Positions 8,341 through 17,217 of a stretch of 17,217 nt of DNA are shown piece by piece. This stretch comes from Dissophora ornata. Lineage: Eukaryota; Mortierellomycota; Mortierellomycetes; Mortierellales; Mortierellaceae. The stretch is taken from the NCBI GenBank assembly GCA_025201705.1, contig MU616641.1, positions 1 through 17,217 of the forward strand, read 5' to 3'. Position 1 is the first letter of the stretch; each line of letters starts with the position of its first letter. Position numbers and translations under genes: made by a program. The notes beneath the pieces are model-generated. The model saw only the letters and a list, made by a program, of their open reading frames with translations. It did not search any database and was not told the DNA's origin.

Positions 8341-11300
8341 TCATGACGTTGATGGTACTCGTGCTCTCTTTGGAGTCCGTCTTGTATGGCCCGCATCCTC
8401 CTCAGAGTCAGTGTCGTCTGAAGATTCGCCGCGGTCTGTTTCAGGGGGGTCGTCGAGATCGGACGAGCTGGAAGGCGACAAAGAGCCTTGTCTCTGCAAT
8501 TGCCCTTGCCCATGTTGTCCCATCTCAGGACCGTCTTCTGTAGATTCTAGTCCCTGTCCATCCTGAGATGTTCCCCCTTCAGCACTGGAGGCTGAAGGTG
8601 GACCTCCATGAATATTGTTGGAAGAGATATCGCTGGATCCACGTGCGGGAGCAGTAGCGGCATATGAACTCGGAGGTCGTCCGCGTCGCTTGCGCTTCAT
8701 TGGTGCGGGCTTGACCAATTCTCTTGCGTGTTCCATATGGAGCATCCCCATCATCATTGGCCACATGAACGCCGACTCGAATCGCTCTGCCAGCTCCTTG
8801 TACTCTGGCCGTTCCTGCTCTTGGCTGGAGAGCGGTAATGTCGTCAGAGGATTCACGACTACTCCGCCATTGTCGATGACATTTTTTAGTCTGAAACGCC
8901 CATCAGCATGTTCGCCTTGCGCGATATGCCTTGAAAACGCGTTCATGGTGGCGATGCAGGGCGGGACAGGCCTGACCCTACCCGGACGCAGAACAGAAGC
9001 AGGATCTGGACCATCTGGAATTGGGGCAGGAATAGCTCGCTTTGACTCGTTGCGGCTCTTGGGAGACTGCTCCGTTTCGGGGGGAATGCCGAGGTTAAAC
9101 CCTTTCTCGACGGGATCAACGTATTTCCCCCAGTTTTGGATCCACCGGTCGTAAAAGTATCGTTCTCTCTTGGCATGGTCTCTATAATCCTCCCGCAGCT
9201 CCATTTCCTGCTTCTCCGCGAGTTCTTGTAACTCTGTGTCGTGCAGGTTTCCAAGCCTCAATTGCTCAGCCTCCATCTTTATCTTAAATTCCTGCTCAAG
9301 CCTCTCCTCGCTCTCTTTCGCTTCTCGCGCTTTCTGCAACGCCATCCGCCGCGCAGCGGCCCGATGTCTGCGGCGGTCCATAATCTCAAGGTCGGTGGTC
9401 AATAGAGTTCCAGATTCCTTGGCAGTCAAGAACATCTGATACTCTTCGTCTTCAGTTTGACGCCTCTTCTGCCTCCCTTCTACTTTGACGGCCGATTTGT
9501 AATGTCGTGCACATTGATTGTCGGTACGACCATCCATCAAGGAAGATATTAGTGACCAGTTCTTTACTCCATGAATTACGACCAGCTCCATCAGCTTTGC
9601 ATTCTCCTCGGGCGACCACGTCCCAGATTTGACGTGTGGCGACAGTACATTCACATATCGCTCTCGGCACTGAACGTCTGTCCGCCCAAGGACATGCTGC
9701 TGGACCTTCATCCAGCGGCCCTCGCCATACACCTCTAACGCCGCTCTGAGGGCTCCGTCCTCCTCCTCTAACCAATTGCCTCGGCGGATCGCTGGATTTA
9801 AACTCTTTGTCCAACGGTAACTACACTGTGCGGCCGTCCTGTTCTCGAAGCAGTAGGATATTTGTTGCCAATTCCTTTCACCCATCAAGCGCACCGCCTC
9901 GATCAAGGCGTTGTCTTCTTCTTTTGTCCAAGACCTGTCACAATGCAATAAACGAAACAGTAACGTACGTTAGGGTATCAGCCTTTCATGACATACAATG
10001 CTATAGGCGTTTCCTCGGGTGACACAAAAAATCGGATATCAGCCAACACCTACTCTTTCGATACCCTCTTTCCTGCTTTTGAGTTGTATTTCCGAAAGCA
10101 TTGCGCGGCTGTCCTATTCGTGTCAAGATCCAGGGCGGCCTGGACCCAGTTGCGCTCCTTGTATTTCTTAGCCAATTCGTCCAATTTCGTGAGCTCCTCG
10201 CTTGACCATTCTGATTTGTTAATTCCAGGATGATCTTTTCCGGTCCATTGAATAAAGCACTCTGTTGGTGTCCGGGTATCCACCTACGGTTAGTTGATCA
10301 CGTTAAAACCTGATGTATAAACAATGGACAGCTCCAGAAGCACAGTCTCTAACCCAGACGATGCGTGGATATCACACTTACAAATCGTTGGGAGATTCGA
10401 GTCCAGTCGAGTCCCTTTGTGTTGAGCATCATCTGAATATCCGACCTCTTACTCAGGGATTGTATGCCAGCCATATCCTTGGCTGCTAAAAACGCATCAA
10501 ATAGAAGCCGCTTGTTTTCTGATACCACTCCCGCCTTGAGTTGCTCTCGCTCCCGCTGCGTCCATTTCCTCATCTTGCCTGTGATGTCGATAGGTCGCAT
10601 CTCTCGCTTAGTGGTATCTTCGTTATTGGGAGGCGTCTGTACGCAGAAAAATCGGAAAGCATGACGTTCGGTTAGTTCCATCGCCCCATAGCTCCCAAAT
10701 GTGTACAGAATTGTGGTAAATATATCTTACCTCAAAGTCCTCGTCAACAAAATACGGTGGACCGAGCCGGGCCTTGGTTGTTGGTAGAATCACCGGCGCT
10801 CTCTTTGCCGCCTCCTGTCTATCCATGAGATCTTGCAACTGGTCCTGTGGAAATGCCACCACCATAAAAAAGCATTCGAGTAGACATGTGAGGATAAAGA
10901 TCACAAACAACAAATATGGGCAAGGGTAGATCACAATGTTTGGATACTACATACCCTGAACTGCTTGTTCCTGGCGCGCGCCTTTTCTACTTCCTCCATT
11001 TGCTTCTTCAAGAACTGTTGAAACATTCTGTTGACTGATAGAGCCTTGGTCGACTGCTCTCGAACTGCGCTCGTTAACTGGACATTCTCTTCCGGGCAGA
11101 TGTACGGCATTAAAGTGCTCTCATCCTCAGATCCCGAATCCGCGCTTGAGTGTTCGCTTTCATCTTCATCAGTTCTATCATCTTTTCGACCCTCTTCGCT
11201 TTGACCATCTTCCTGTCGTGCCCTTGAGGCACTCTCCGCAGATGATGAGGACAGTGCTAAACTTGGGATGGTCGAGGGTTCTCTACTAGAGCTCTCAGTA

Positions 11301-11899
11301 GGCTTATATCGCTGGAGCGCTTGCATCAGTACCATGAGTCGAGCAGTGTCGATGATCGGTGGCTCTCCTTCCTGTCGCGTGGGTACTTCTTCGTGATGTT
11401 TCGTTGAACTGGAGCCTGCGTCGTGAAGTCGGTTCTGTCGCTCCTCTTCTTCACGGCGCCCTTCGACATCCATTATCGCGAGTGGGGTCGCCGTCGAGTG
11501 CTCAGTGTAGGGTAAAACAGCATCGTGGGGCATTAGGCTTGAAGCATCCAGCTCCCATGTTTGAGGTTGACTGACTGTAGTTGGGGCGGGTGTGTTGGTG
11601 TCCCCCAAGATACGAATAGAATGAGGGTCTTGTGTAGGCCATATGCTGGTGGGGAACGTGCTGACAGGCAGCGTGGCTGTGTTGGACAGAGCGCTGGTTG
11701 AGATGTTCTGGCTGCTCAGGAGCGAGGCAAGAGTGTCGTCATCGTCGACTACTTCGTCATTCTCGCTCTCATCACTGAGATCGTCCATGTCGAAGGCGTG
11801 GTGCACATGGTGTACGTGGTGCATTCTCTGCTGCTCCTGTCCCAGCTCCAGTTCCTGGGTATTGCCGTCCAGGTGGCGGGTGTCTTCGTCCGAGTCCAT
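8341..11899 (-). CDS. SNAPC4: SNAPC4 (SNAP190)-like Myb protein of the snRNA-activating complex
   Basis: Five exons in transcription order: 11899-10955, 10844-10731, 10636-10382, 10283-10054, 9934-8341; phases agree and give 1045 aa. The first 315 residues are acidic, Ser-rich and disordered, with a His-rich H-H-V-H-H-V-H-H near residue 28. A helical segment (316-438) leads into a half Myb repeat (D-W-T-R-I-S-Q-R-F to I-Q-W), then four full repeats at about 464-506, 517-558, 569-609 and 621-662, each with spaced Trp and Cys/Arg-Tyr ends. The linker H-P-G-I-N-K-S-E-W-S-S-E-E and R-W-T-K-S-L-N-P closely resemble human SNAPC4, which also has 4.5 repeats. A charged coiled coil (about 690-780) and an AT-hook-like R-R-G-R-P-P near 931-936 follow. 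SNAPc binds the proximal sequence element of snRNA promoters for Pol II and III. The frame extends upstream to a GTG at 12004, but the first ATG is at 11899. A 5' untranslated intron is possible (a T-rich stretch then CAG near 11983). The exon 4/5 junction uses the donor GTAGGT to restore the frame. Confidence 0.9.
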
Positions 11900-12135
11900 G
11901 GCCGGAATGTCTGGTGGAGAGGAAGACCAATCCAGCGATGAAGTTCTGTTTTTGGGCACAGGTGGCCTGGAAAATAGTCCTGAAAAATATATCTCTCGTG
12001 CCACGCATTGCTTAAAAATGGGTCAAAGCGCCCCCTTCTTGTTCCCATCTTTCTGCCGACTCTCTCTCTCCTGCCCCCAAAACGGCGCACGCACACACGC
12101 ACCAACAGCCACCAACAACCGCCGACCCACCAGCC
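11900..12135. promoter_or_regulatory. divergent promoter region, SNAPC4-like gene / coiled-coil gene
   Basis: Only 236 bases separate the two start codons. The stretch is pyrimidine-rich at about 12026-12077 (runs of C and TCTC) and CA-rich at about 12087-12115. No TATA or CCAAT box is evident. The two genes probably share control elements, but nothing in the sequence identifies the factor. Confidence 0.5.
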
Positions 12136-12947
12136 ATGGCCACAGAACACATCGACGCTGTCAACAAGGAGCTACTGGAGCTCGAGCGCTTCTTCGTTGA
12201 CTTTTACAGCGCTGATTGCTATGCCTTGCCGCCAACTTACACCCCTGGTCTCCTTCCATTTCTGTCAATTGACGCCTGCAACTCTCTCCAGGGCCACGGC
12301 CACCCAACCACTAGCTTCGTCTACCCTGAGGTGGAGGATCCTGAATCCGGGCGCTTTCTAGAAGATCTCAGAGAGAGATACAAGCAACTCAAAGCCGTCC
12401 AGGACCAGCTCCGCATCGAGTTGACAAGACTTCGCATCTGGGAACTGATCAAGAAACAGCCTGACCTACCACAGACGCAATCAGGGACTTCATCTGCAAC
12501 AGCGATGGCATCATCGCCAACATCAACATTTGACTGCCCGCAAAGCACGGCAGAGGCATCGGCCAAGACGAAGGGAGCGGTCAAGGCACAGACATCCCCA
12601 AGCGCACCAACAATAGCGGAAGGATCCATGCTCATCCTGACGTACAGGATTGATGAGGTGTCGTCAGTGCTAAAGGCAAAGTCGTATAGCTGTGGGATTC
12701 TCCTGGTCGCTTTGTGCCTGTTGCTTCTGGCGATCCCGTCTCTCCTCGACACTGACGTGCAGAAGCCGGCGAAGGGACCGGCACGATCTCAGTATCCGTG
12801 GCCTCGGCGGTGAGGACAGAGAGAGACCACTTGTTGGACAGCCTGGCCCGCACCCGCGATGGGCAGAGAATCCAAGTATCCATTTGTAACGAAATGTTGG
12901 TCAGGAAGTTCAACCCGGAACTCTTGGTACAACCCTGGTGGCAATAA
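12136..12947 (+). CDS. unrecognised coiled-coil protein, probably two exons
   Basis: I do not recognise the family. The ATG at 12136 opens a frame whose first 182 residues look coding: an acidic helical N-terminus (E-L-L-E-L-E-R-F-F-V-D-F), a strong coiled coil at about 74-107, then a Ser/Thr/Ala-rich linker and a helical R-I-D-E-V-S-S-V-L-K. Read straight through, it stops at 12813 after a hydrophobic C-terminus that mimics a tail anchor. A better model splices 12683 to 12815 (donor GTATAG, acceptor GGTGAG), giving exons 12136-12683 and 12815-12947 and 226 aa. The second exon continues as a charged helix (T-E-R-D-H-L-L-D-S-L) and ends P-E-L-L-V-Q-P-W-W-Q. The pyrimidine-rich stretch and GCAG at about 12753-12767 could be another acceptor, but it does not restore the frame with the best donor. 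A soluble, possibly complex-forming protein is likely; function unknown. Confidence 0.65.
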
Positions 12948-13011
12948 TGCTTTACCTACCCCTACTCGGTTCAATACGGTACTTTTATGGCCTCTACTTG
13001 ATAAGTAGTTG

Positions 13012-13251
13012 TTACATAGTAAAGTCCGCTTCAGTCAACTTGAAGCACTTGCTCAAGTTGAACCACTCTCCCAGATGAACAGCCCCTTATACTGTATTGA
13101 GTCTGCAACTCGTTGAAGGCGCTTCATGGCGTTCAGGAACTACAAGAAAAACATGGCACGACAAATGATGTGATAGAGTGCAGTCAATGGTACGAGGGCG
13201 GGAAAAGATGGAACATACCGTTCGACTAACCTTTTCTTCAAGAGAGCCCAT
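13012..13251 (-). pseudogene. very small two-exon gene, possible frameshift in a G4 run
   Basis: On the minus strand an ATG at 13251 starts 11 codons (M-G-S-L-E-E-K-V-S-R-T) ending at a GTATGT donor; the intron 13218-13140 (79 nt) ends in a fine TTTTTCTTGTAG acceptor. The second exon, from 13139, reads F-L-N-A-M-K-R-L-Q-R-V-A-D-S-I-Q-Y-K-G and then stops at 13053 in that frame, 39 aa in all. The +1-shifted frame after the run of four G near 13080 continues plausibly to a TAA at 13012 with L-G-E-W-F-N-L-S-K-C-F-K-L-T-E-A-D-F-T-M. Either it is an intact 39-aa protein with a chance open tail, a frameshifted relic, or a base-count error in the homopolymer. I do not recognise a family; the first part would form an amphipathic helix. 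Confidence 0.35.
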
Positions 13252-13557
13252 GACAAGTTACACGACGGCGAGGGTGTGAATGATTGATTCAACGAGGGGT
13301 GAAATAAATGACTCTTTCGCTCTTCTGTCCTCGGATATCTTCCTCTTTGTATCTTGCACCTGTCCGCTGGACCCGATTAGGCACAGTGCAGCAGCGCTCA
13401 TAGGTAATCCGCAATAACCCTACTCCTGTTCACTTCTGAATGAAGCTACTCGAGCAAGTGACAGTTTTATAATGGTTGCAGCCATAGTGAATATAGTTTA
13501 GGGAATAGGTATATGCGTGCGTTAGATAATGACTAGAAGTGAACAACATCACTTTGC
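13252..13557. other. gap with no gene seen
   Basis: I see no coding signal on either strand in these 306 bases. They contain the left arm and almost all of an 11-base inverted repeat pair (13427-13437 and 13535-13545) that may be chance. Confidence 0.4.
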
Positions 13558-13734
13558 TCAACCACCTTGATACGTTGGTCCTACGACGACCGTCTTGAAC
13601 AACAGGAACGCAGATTTGTACTTGAGGTGGGCCACTGCGCCACGTTCCTCGAGAAGAGCTCCATAAGCATCTGTAAAATGAAGATCTATCCCTCTTGTTC
13701 GATTGTTCGATGACGGGCACTGAGCAATAAACAT
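13558..13734 (-). pseudogene. 58-codon ORF resembling a TPR hairpin, possible relic of an NLR-type exon
   Basis: An ATG-to-TGA frame of 58 aa. Its middle reads D-A-Y-G-A-L-L-E-E-R-G-A-V-A-H-L-K-Y-K-S-A-F, which has the spacing of a TPR motif (aromatic, small residue, Leu-Leu, Gly, then Tyr-Lys). It resembles the TPR-like end of exon 1 of the NLR-like gene on the other strand (Y-F-E-L-G-K-L-L-D-G-L-G, later D-S-Y-K), though two residues shorter after the Gly. No GT donor in a helpful position links it to a NACHT domain, and the sequence beyond its stop shows no further exon. I suggest a decayed head-to-head relative, at low confidence. It could also be a chance frame. Confidence 0.3.
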
Positions 13735-13933
13735 TGTCCTAAAGCCTCAGAGTCACATCGCATCTTTTATTCACTGTATCTCAAGTGTTTAGTGCGTTCC
13801 CTGGTTGCTACAGCCTGCCAGTGATTGGCATCAAAGTTGCTAACACTGCCATTAAATCTGTTCTCCGTTAATCAGGAACAAGATCGAAATAAGAATAGAA
13901 ACAGAACAGGCAAGTAGGAGATCAGAAATCGAT
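13735..13933. promoter_or_regulatory. presumed promoter region of the NLR-like gene
   Basis: These 199 bases precede the ATG at 13934. They are A/T-rich near 13755-13790 and 13850-13930, with no clear TATA box. If the small minus-strand ORF at 13734 is expressed, this would be a divergent promoter. Confidence 0.35.
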
Positions 13934-16900
13934 ATGCTCAGTAGTCCATTTTCACCATGGAGAAGCGTCCTCACTCCACAAGAGGCGCTAGATATTGCTT
14001 GCAGCCATTTGGAGAACGCGCGCAAAGCAAAGAGTTCAGGACTGGCTCTGACTTTTTGCAACGACGCAGAAAGAGCCTTGGCCCGCATAAGAACATCCGT
14101 GAGAAAGACCTTTGTTTCATCCTCATGCGCTGAGGATCGAGCCTTGTGCAATGAGATTGCGACCACTTATTTTGAGCTCGGCAAACTGCTGGACGGCTTG
14201 GGGCGTCGCACCAAGGCACAAGACAGCTACAAGAATGAACAAAAATGGGGGTATGTAAGCAAGCGACAACAATGTTATTTATTGGACGTTCTGTGCTCGA
14301 ATATCTAACTGTACTATGCTGCTGCAAAATCAATATGCTGTAGTGGACGTATTCAGTTGCCAGGCCCATCATCCTCTCCCTCCGATAACGCCGCATCACC
14401 TACCGCTGCAGATCCCTCTGCAGACCTCACTGTGGGTCCTGCTGCATATCCATCCGTTGTTCACGTAGTGCTCCCTCCTCCCCCTCCTTCTCGTACTCTG
14501 GTTCAGGATAGCTCAAGCCGCGACATTGCAACAATCCCTCCACATATTTTTGCAACCGACATGAATCAACCTCCTGACATAAACAAATTGCCAAACGTCG
14601 ATGAGCGTCTCAAGAATATATCCCAGCTCGTTCACTGTCTTGCCCTTTTACAACTTAAGCAATTCAACGAGGACACACTCGGTCAGTCCGAGCGCGACTG
14701 GCTAAAGGCCACGGAACAGGATACAGAAGAGCACGAAAGATTGAAGATGCTGGCGATCAACATGCTCAAGGGATTCACTCACGACGAACTCAAGGATGCA
14801 AATATTGTTGCAGAAGTCGTGTGCCTGGCCTCGGTTCTCGAGAAACACGAACTTCAAAAGTTACTCCGGCAGTTGTTCCATGGCATCGAGCAATCGGAAA
14901 TGTTGGATTTCGATCTACTCGAAGGACTGGCACAGCTGGTCCAACGCGCTCGTCCCGGCCACCTCAACGCCGACAATTTGGTCAAGATATTGGAGCTCAT
15001 CAGTAGGCGTTTAAGAGGCACTCACGAGCAGTCGCCAGATTACATCAACCAATTGACCTTGACCGTATCACGGGTCTTGGATGCCATGGCCGACACCAAG
15101 ATCAAGGGCCTAGACCGCGAAATGCTCCATACACCTCTCGCTGCCTATTTGCATAGGCTAGAAAGTGATACTGACCCACACCTGGTCTATCAAGCGGCCT
15201 ATGCCTCTCAAGCATTACTGTACATCCCAGATGTTGAGACTCCTTGGCAATCCACAAAGCGACGCACAGGAAAAGTGGTCAAGGGAGTTGCAGGGTTGGT
15301 GAGCGCAGTTAAAGGATTGGATCTCAACCAGTTTGTGGAGGGTTTGAGCCATATTCAAGAAGGGATTGCCGGAGCATCAGAGGTCTTTGCAGTAGCCAAA
15401 AGCGCGTATGAAGACGCCAGCGCTCTAGCCGAGAGCGGGCAACAATTTCTAGAGTGTCTCAAGGAAGGACTGAGCTTTAGTCGCAAACGTGCCTGGTATC
15501 CGGCACTACGTGGTGCAGATGTGTTACTTCGAAATGGTCAGCTCATCGAGTTCAAGAGACTGGTCTGCGAAGCACCTTGCCGGCGTGATCCAGCATTTCA
15601 ATGGGGATTATGTCAGCGTCTCGGGGAACTTGCAGCCAATGAACAGTGCGATGACGACTCTCGGACAAGTGCTGTTGCATTTCTAGGGGAGATTTATCAA
15701 AGCGATGAAGTCTGGGGCCATCAAGCCAATATCAAGCAATTGATACTTGATATTCTCATGCAGCTGTCAGCTTCATATGGAAGAGAAACGCAAGGTATTA
15801 GGAAGGAGAGAGATATAATGAGTATGACTGTTGACAATGATACAATACTTACTAATATATAATCAAATGCTAACATATCGGCCCATTGAAATGCTGCAGC
15901 CGCCAAAGCCCTGCTCCAGGAGTTGGAAACGGATGGGGATGGCAAGAAGCAGGCGCTTTATCGAACGTGCCTAGAGGGCGGTCCAGGTCTACATCCATTG
16001 AAGGCCGCCTTACCTTCAATGTTGTCTACATCCGTGCTAGACCGTGTTCAAAACAATCCAGATACCGAAACCCGTTTGCGCCAACTTAAAGTTCGACGAT
16101 TAGAAGAGAGAGGCAAATCCGTGTACATTTCTCCAAAGGCCAAGGCAAGCCTAAAAGCCAGCGATGACGCCCTTTTCCCTTTGATGGAAAAGGTCAAGGA
16201 GTTCCTTGGGAGCGAGAGAAAGGTGTTTTTAGTGCTTGGTGACTCTGGAGCGGGAAAATCTTCATTTAATCAGGAGCTCGAATGCGACCTGTGGAACAAG
16301 TACAAGAAAAATGAAGGTCGGATTCCACTCTTTATCACCTTGGCAGCAATCCAAAATCCGGAGCATAATCTTGTTGCCAAACAACTACAGGATGAAGGGT
16401 TCACCGATCGTCAAATTCAAGAGTTGAAGGACCACCGGGAGTTCATATTGATTTGCGATGGGTATGACGAGAGTCGACAGACACACAACTTGTACAAGAG
16501 CAACCGACTAAATCTAAAAGGAGGATGGCGTGTTCAAATGGTGGTCAGTTGCCGCAGCGAGTACCTTGGTTCGGACTATCGGGATCGATTCCAACCAATA
16601 GACCGTAACCGGCAAGCAGAGTCGGTCTTGTTTCAAGAGGCGGTTATTGCACCGTTCACTAAGAATCAAATTAAGGATCACATTGATCAATTTGTGTCGG
16701 CGAACTGTTCGCAGTGGAAGACCGATGACTACTTGCGAGCACTTGGTCGGATTCAGGGATTGAAAGACCTGGTGACAAACCCGTTCCTGCTAACCTTGTC
16801 GTTGCACGTTTTACCGGGCATGGTGGATCTGGGACAAGATTTCTTGGCATCTCGTATCACAAGAGTCTCACTGTATGACCAGTTTGTGGATCAATGGCTA

Positions 16901-17217
16901 GAGCGCGGCAAAATACGACTAATTGAGAAGGTGAGCGACCAAGACAAGAGAGCATTCAAGAGGTTGACGGATGAAGGGTTCAAGCAGAAAGGCATTGAGT
17001 ATTTGAAAGGCTTAGCGACGGCGATATTTCAGAATCAATCTGGTAGCTCTGTGGTCGAATATCCGTCACTACGGGATCAAGGAACATGGAAAGAAGCATT
17101 CTTTGGCCACGGAGACGAGACAAAACTTTTGCGTGAGGCATGTCCTCTGAAGCGCAACGGCAACCAGTACCGGTTTATCCATCAATCACTTTTGGAGTAC
17201 AGTTTGGCACTGGCAGT
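13934..17217 (+). CDS. STAND/NLR-like protein: TPR-like, helical region, NACHT NTPase (3' end outside window)
   Basis: Three exons are visible: 13934-14250, 14344-15794 and 15900 to the edge; phases agree and give 1028 codons without a stop. Residues 1-105 are helical and end in a TPR-like hairpin (Y-F-E-L-G-K-L-L-D-G-L-G). A Pro/Ser-rich linker (about 110-175) leads to a long alpha-helical, armadillo-like region (about 180-590), with an Ala/Gly/Val-rich amphipathic stretch from 416. The NACHT domain has Walker A G-D-S-G-A-G-K-S-S (703-711), Walker B F-I-L-I-C-D-G-Y-D-E (771-780), a sensor-like V-V-S-C-R-S-E-Y-L, the N-P-F-L-L motif and a winged-helix-like R-F-I-H-Q-S-L-L-E-Y from 1014. Such proteins act as oligomerising switches in non-self recognition and cell death; the C-terminal ligand sensor (often WD40, TPR or ankyrin repeats) lies beyond the window. 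The second intron has a textbook branch-point TGCTAAC near 15868. The role in this organism is unknown. Confidence 0.93.

Noticed and set aside
9981..10054. Exon 4 of the SNAPC4-like gene ending at the GTATCG donor just upstream
   Set aside because: It leaves the next exon out of frame; the GTAGGT donor at 10053 restores it and joins K-E to S-W-T-K-E-E-D.
11900..12004. N-terminal extension of the SNAPC4-like protein to a GTG at 12004
   Set aside because: It begins at a non-ATG codon and the first ATG in frame is at 11899. A spliced upstream exon is possible but not supported.
12136..12813. Tail-anchored membrane protein
   Set aside because: The hydrophobic end lies in a segment bounded by plausible splice sites, and the following exon reads as coding in another frame. 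Kept as an alternative only.
13427..13545. 11-base perfect inverted repeat (13427-13437 and 13535-13545) as a MITE or IS remnant
   Set aside because: Too short, no flanking target duplication and no transposase; a match of this length in a kilobase is not strongly unexpected.
1..17217. tRNA, rRNA, CRISPR, insertion sequence or prophage elements
   Set aside because: None seen on reading both strands; the genome is eukaryotic and such prokaryotic elements are not expected.

Overview
The window looks like a nuclear contig from a Mucoromycota-type fungus, most likely Mortierellomycotina (Mortierella, Linnemannia or Podila group). This placement is inferred from short GT-AG introns (79-213 nt) in most genes, intron-rich fungal housekeeping genes, and a large TPR-plus-NACHT protein of a kind I associate with expanded families in Mortierella genomes. 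No ribosomal RNA, transposase or other marker confirms it.

Layout, left to right. (1) 388-801, minus: a small secreted Gly/Tyr-rich precursor with two Lys-Arg sites, a candidate kexin-processed peptide precursor. (2) 1183-4800, minus, ten exons: a YVC1-like TRP cation channel of about 860 aa with a polyQ, coiled-coil tail. (3) 5084-6812, minus, six exons: ERV46/ERGIC3, the cargo receptor of COPII/COPI vesicles. (4) 7099-8194, plus, five exons: TMA20/MCTS1, a 40S recycling and re-initiation factor, divergent from ERV46. (5) 8341-11899, minus, five exons: a SNAPC4 (SNAP190)-like protein with 4.5 Myb repeats and a C-terminal AT-hook, convergent with TMA20. (6) 12136-12947, plus: an unrecognised coiled-coil protein sharing a 236-bp divergent promoter with SNAPC4; its apparent C-terminal membrane anchor is probably translated intron. 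(7) 12948-13933: a gene-poor kilobase with two very small minus-strand candidates, one with a possible frameshift and one resembling a fragment of a TPR exon. (8) 13934 to the right edge, plus, three exons seen: a STAND/NLR-like protein with an N-terminal TPR-like hairpin, a long helical region, a NACHT NTPase domain and the start of whatever follows. It is cut by the window edge.

Genes 2-5 are conserved cell-biology genes (ion transport, ER-Golgi trafficking, translation, small nuclear RNA transcription) and show no common pathway. The right end changes character: a decayed-looking stretch, then an NLR-like gene of a rapidly evolving class. The best candidates for new biology are the NLR-like gene with its opposite-strand TPR-like fragment, and the kexin-site peptide precursor at the left end. 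Exon models were built by hand from reading-frame continuity, splice consensus and remembered family conservation; no search was run.
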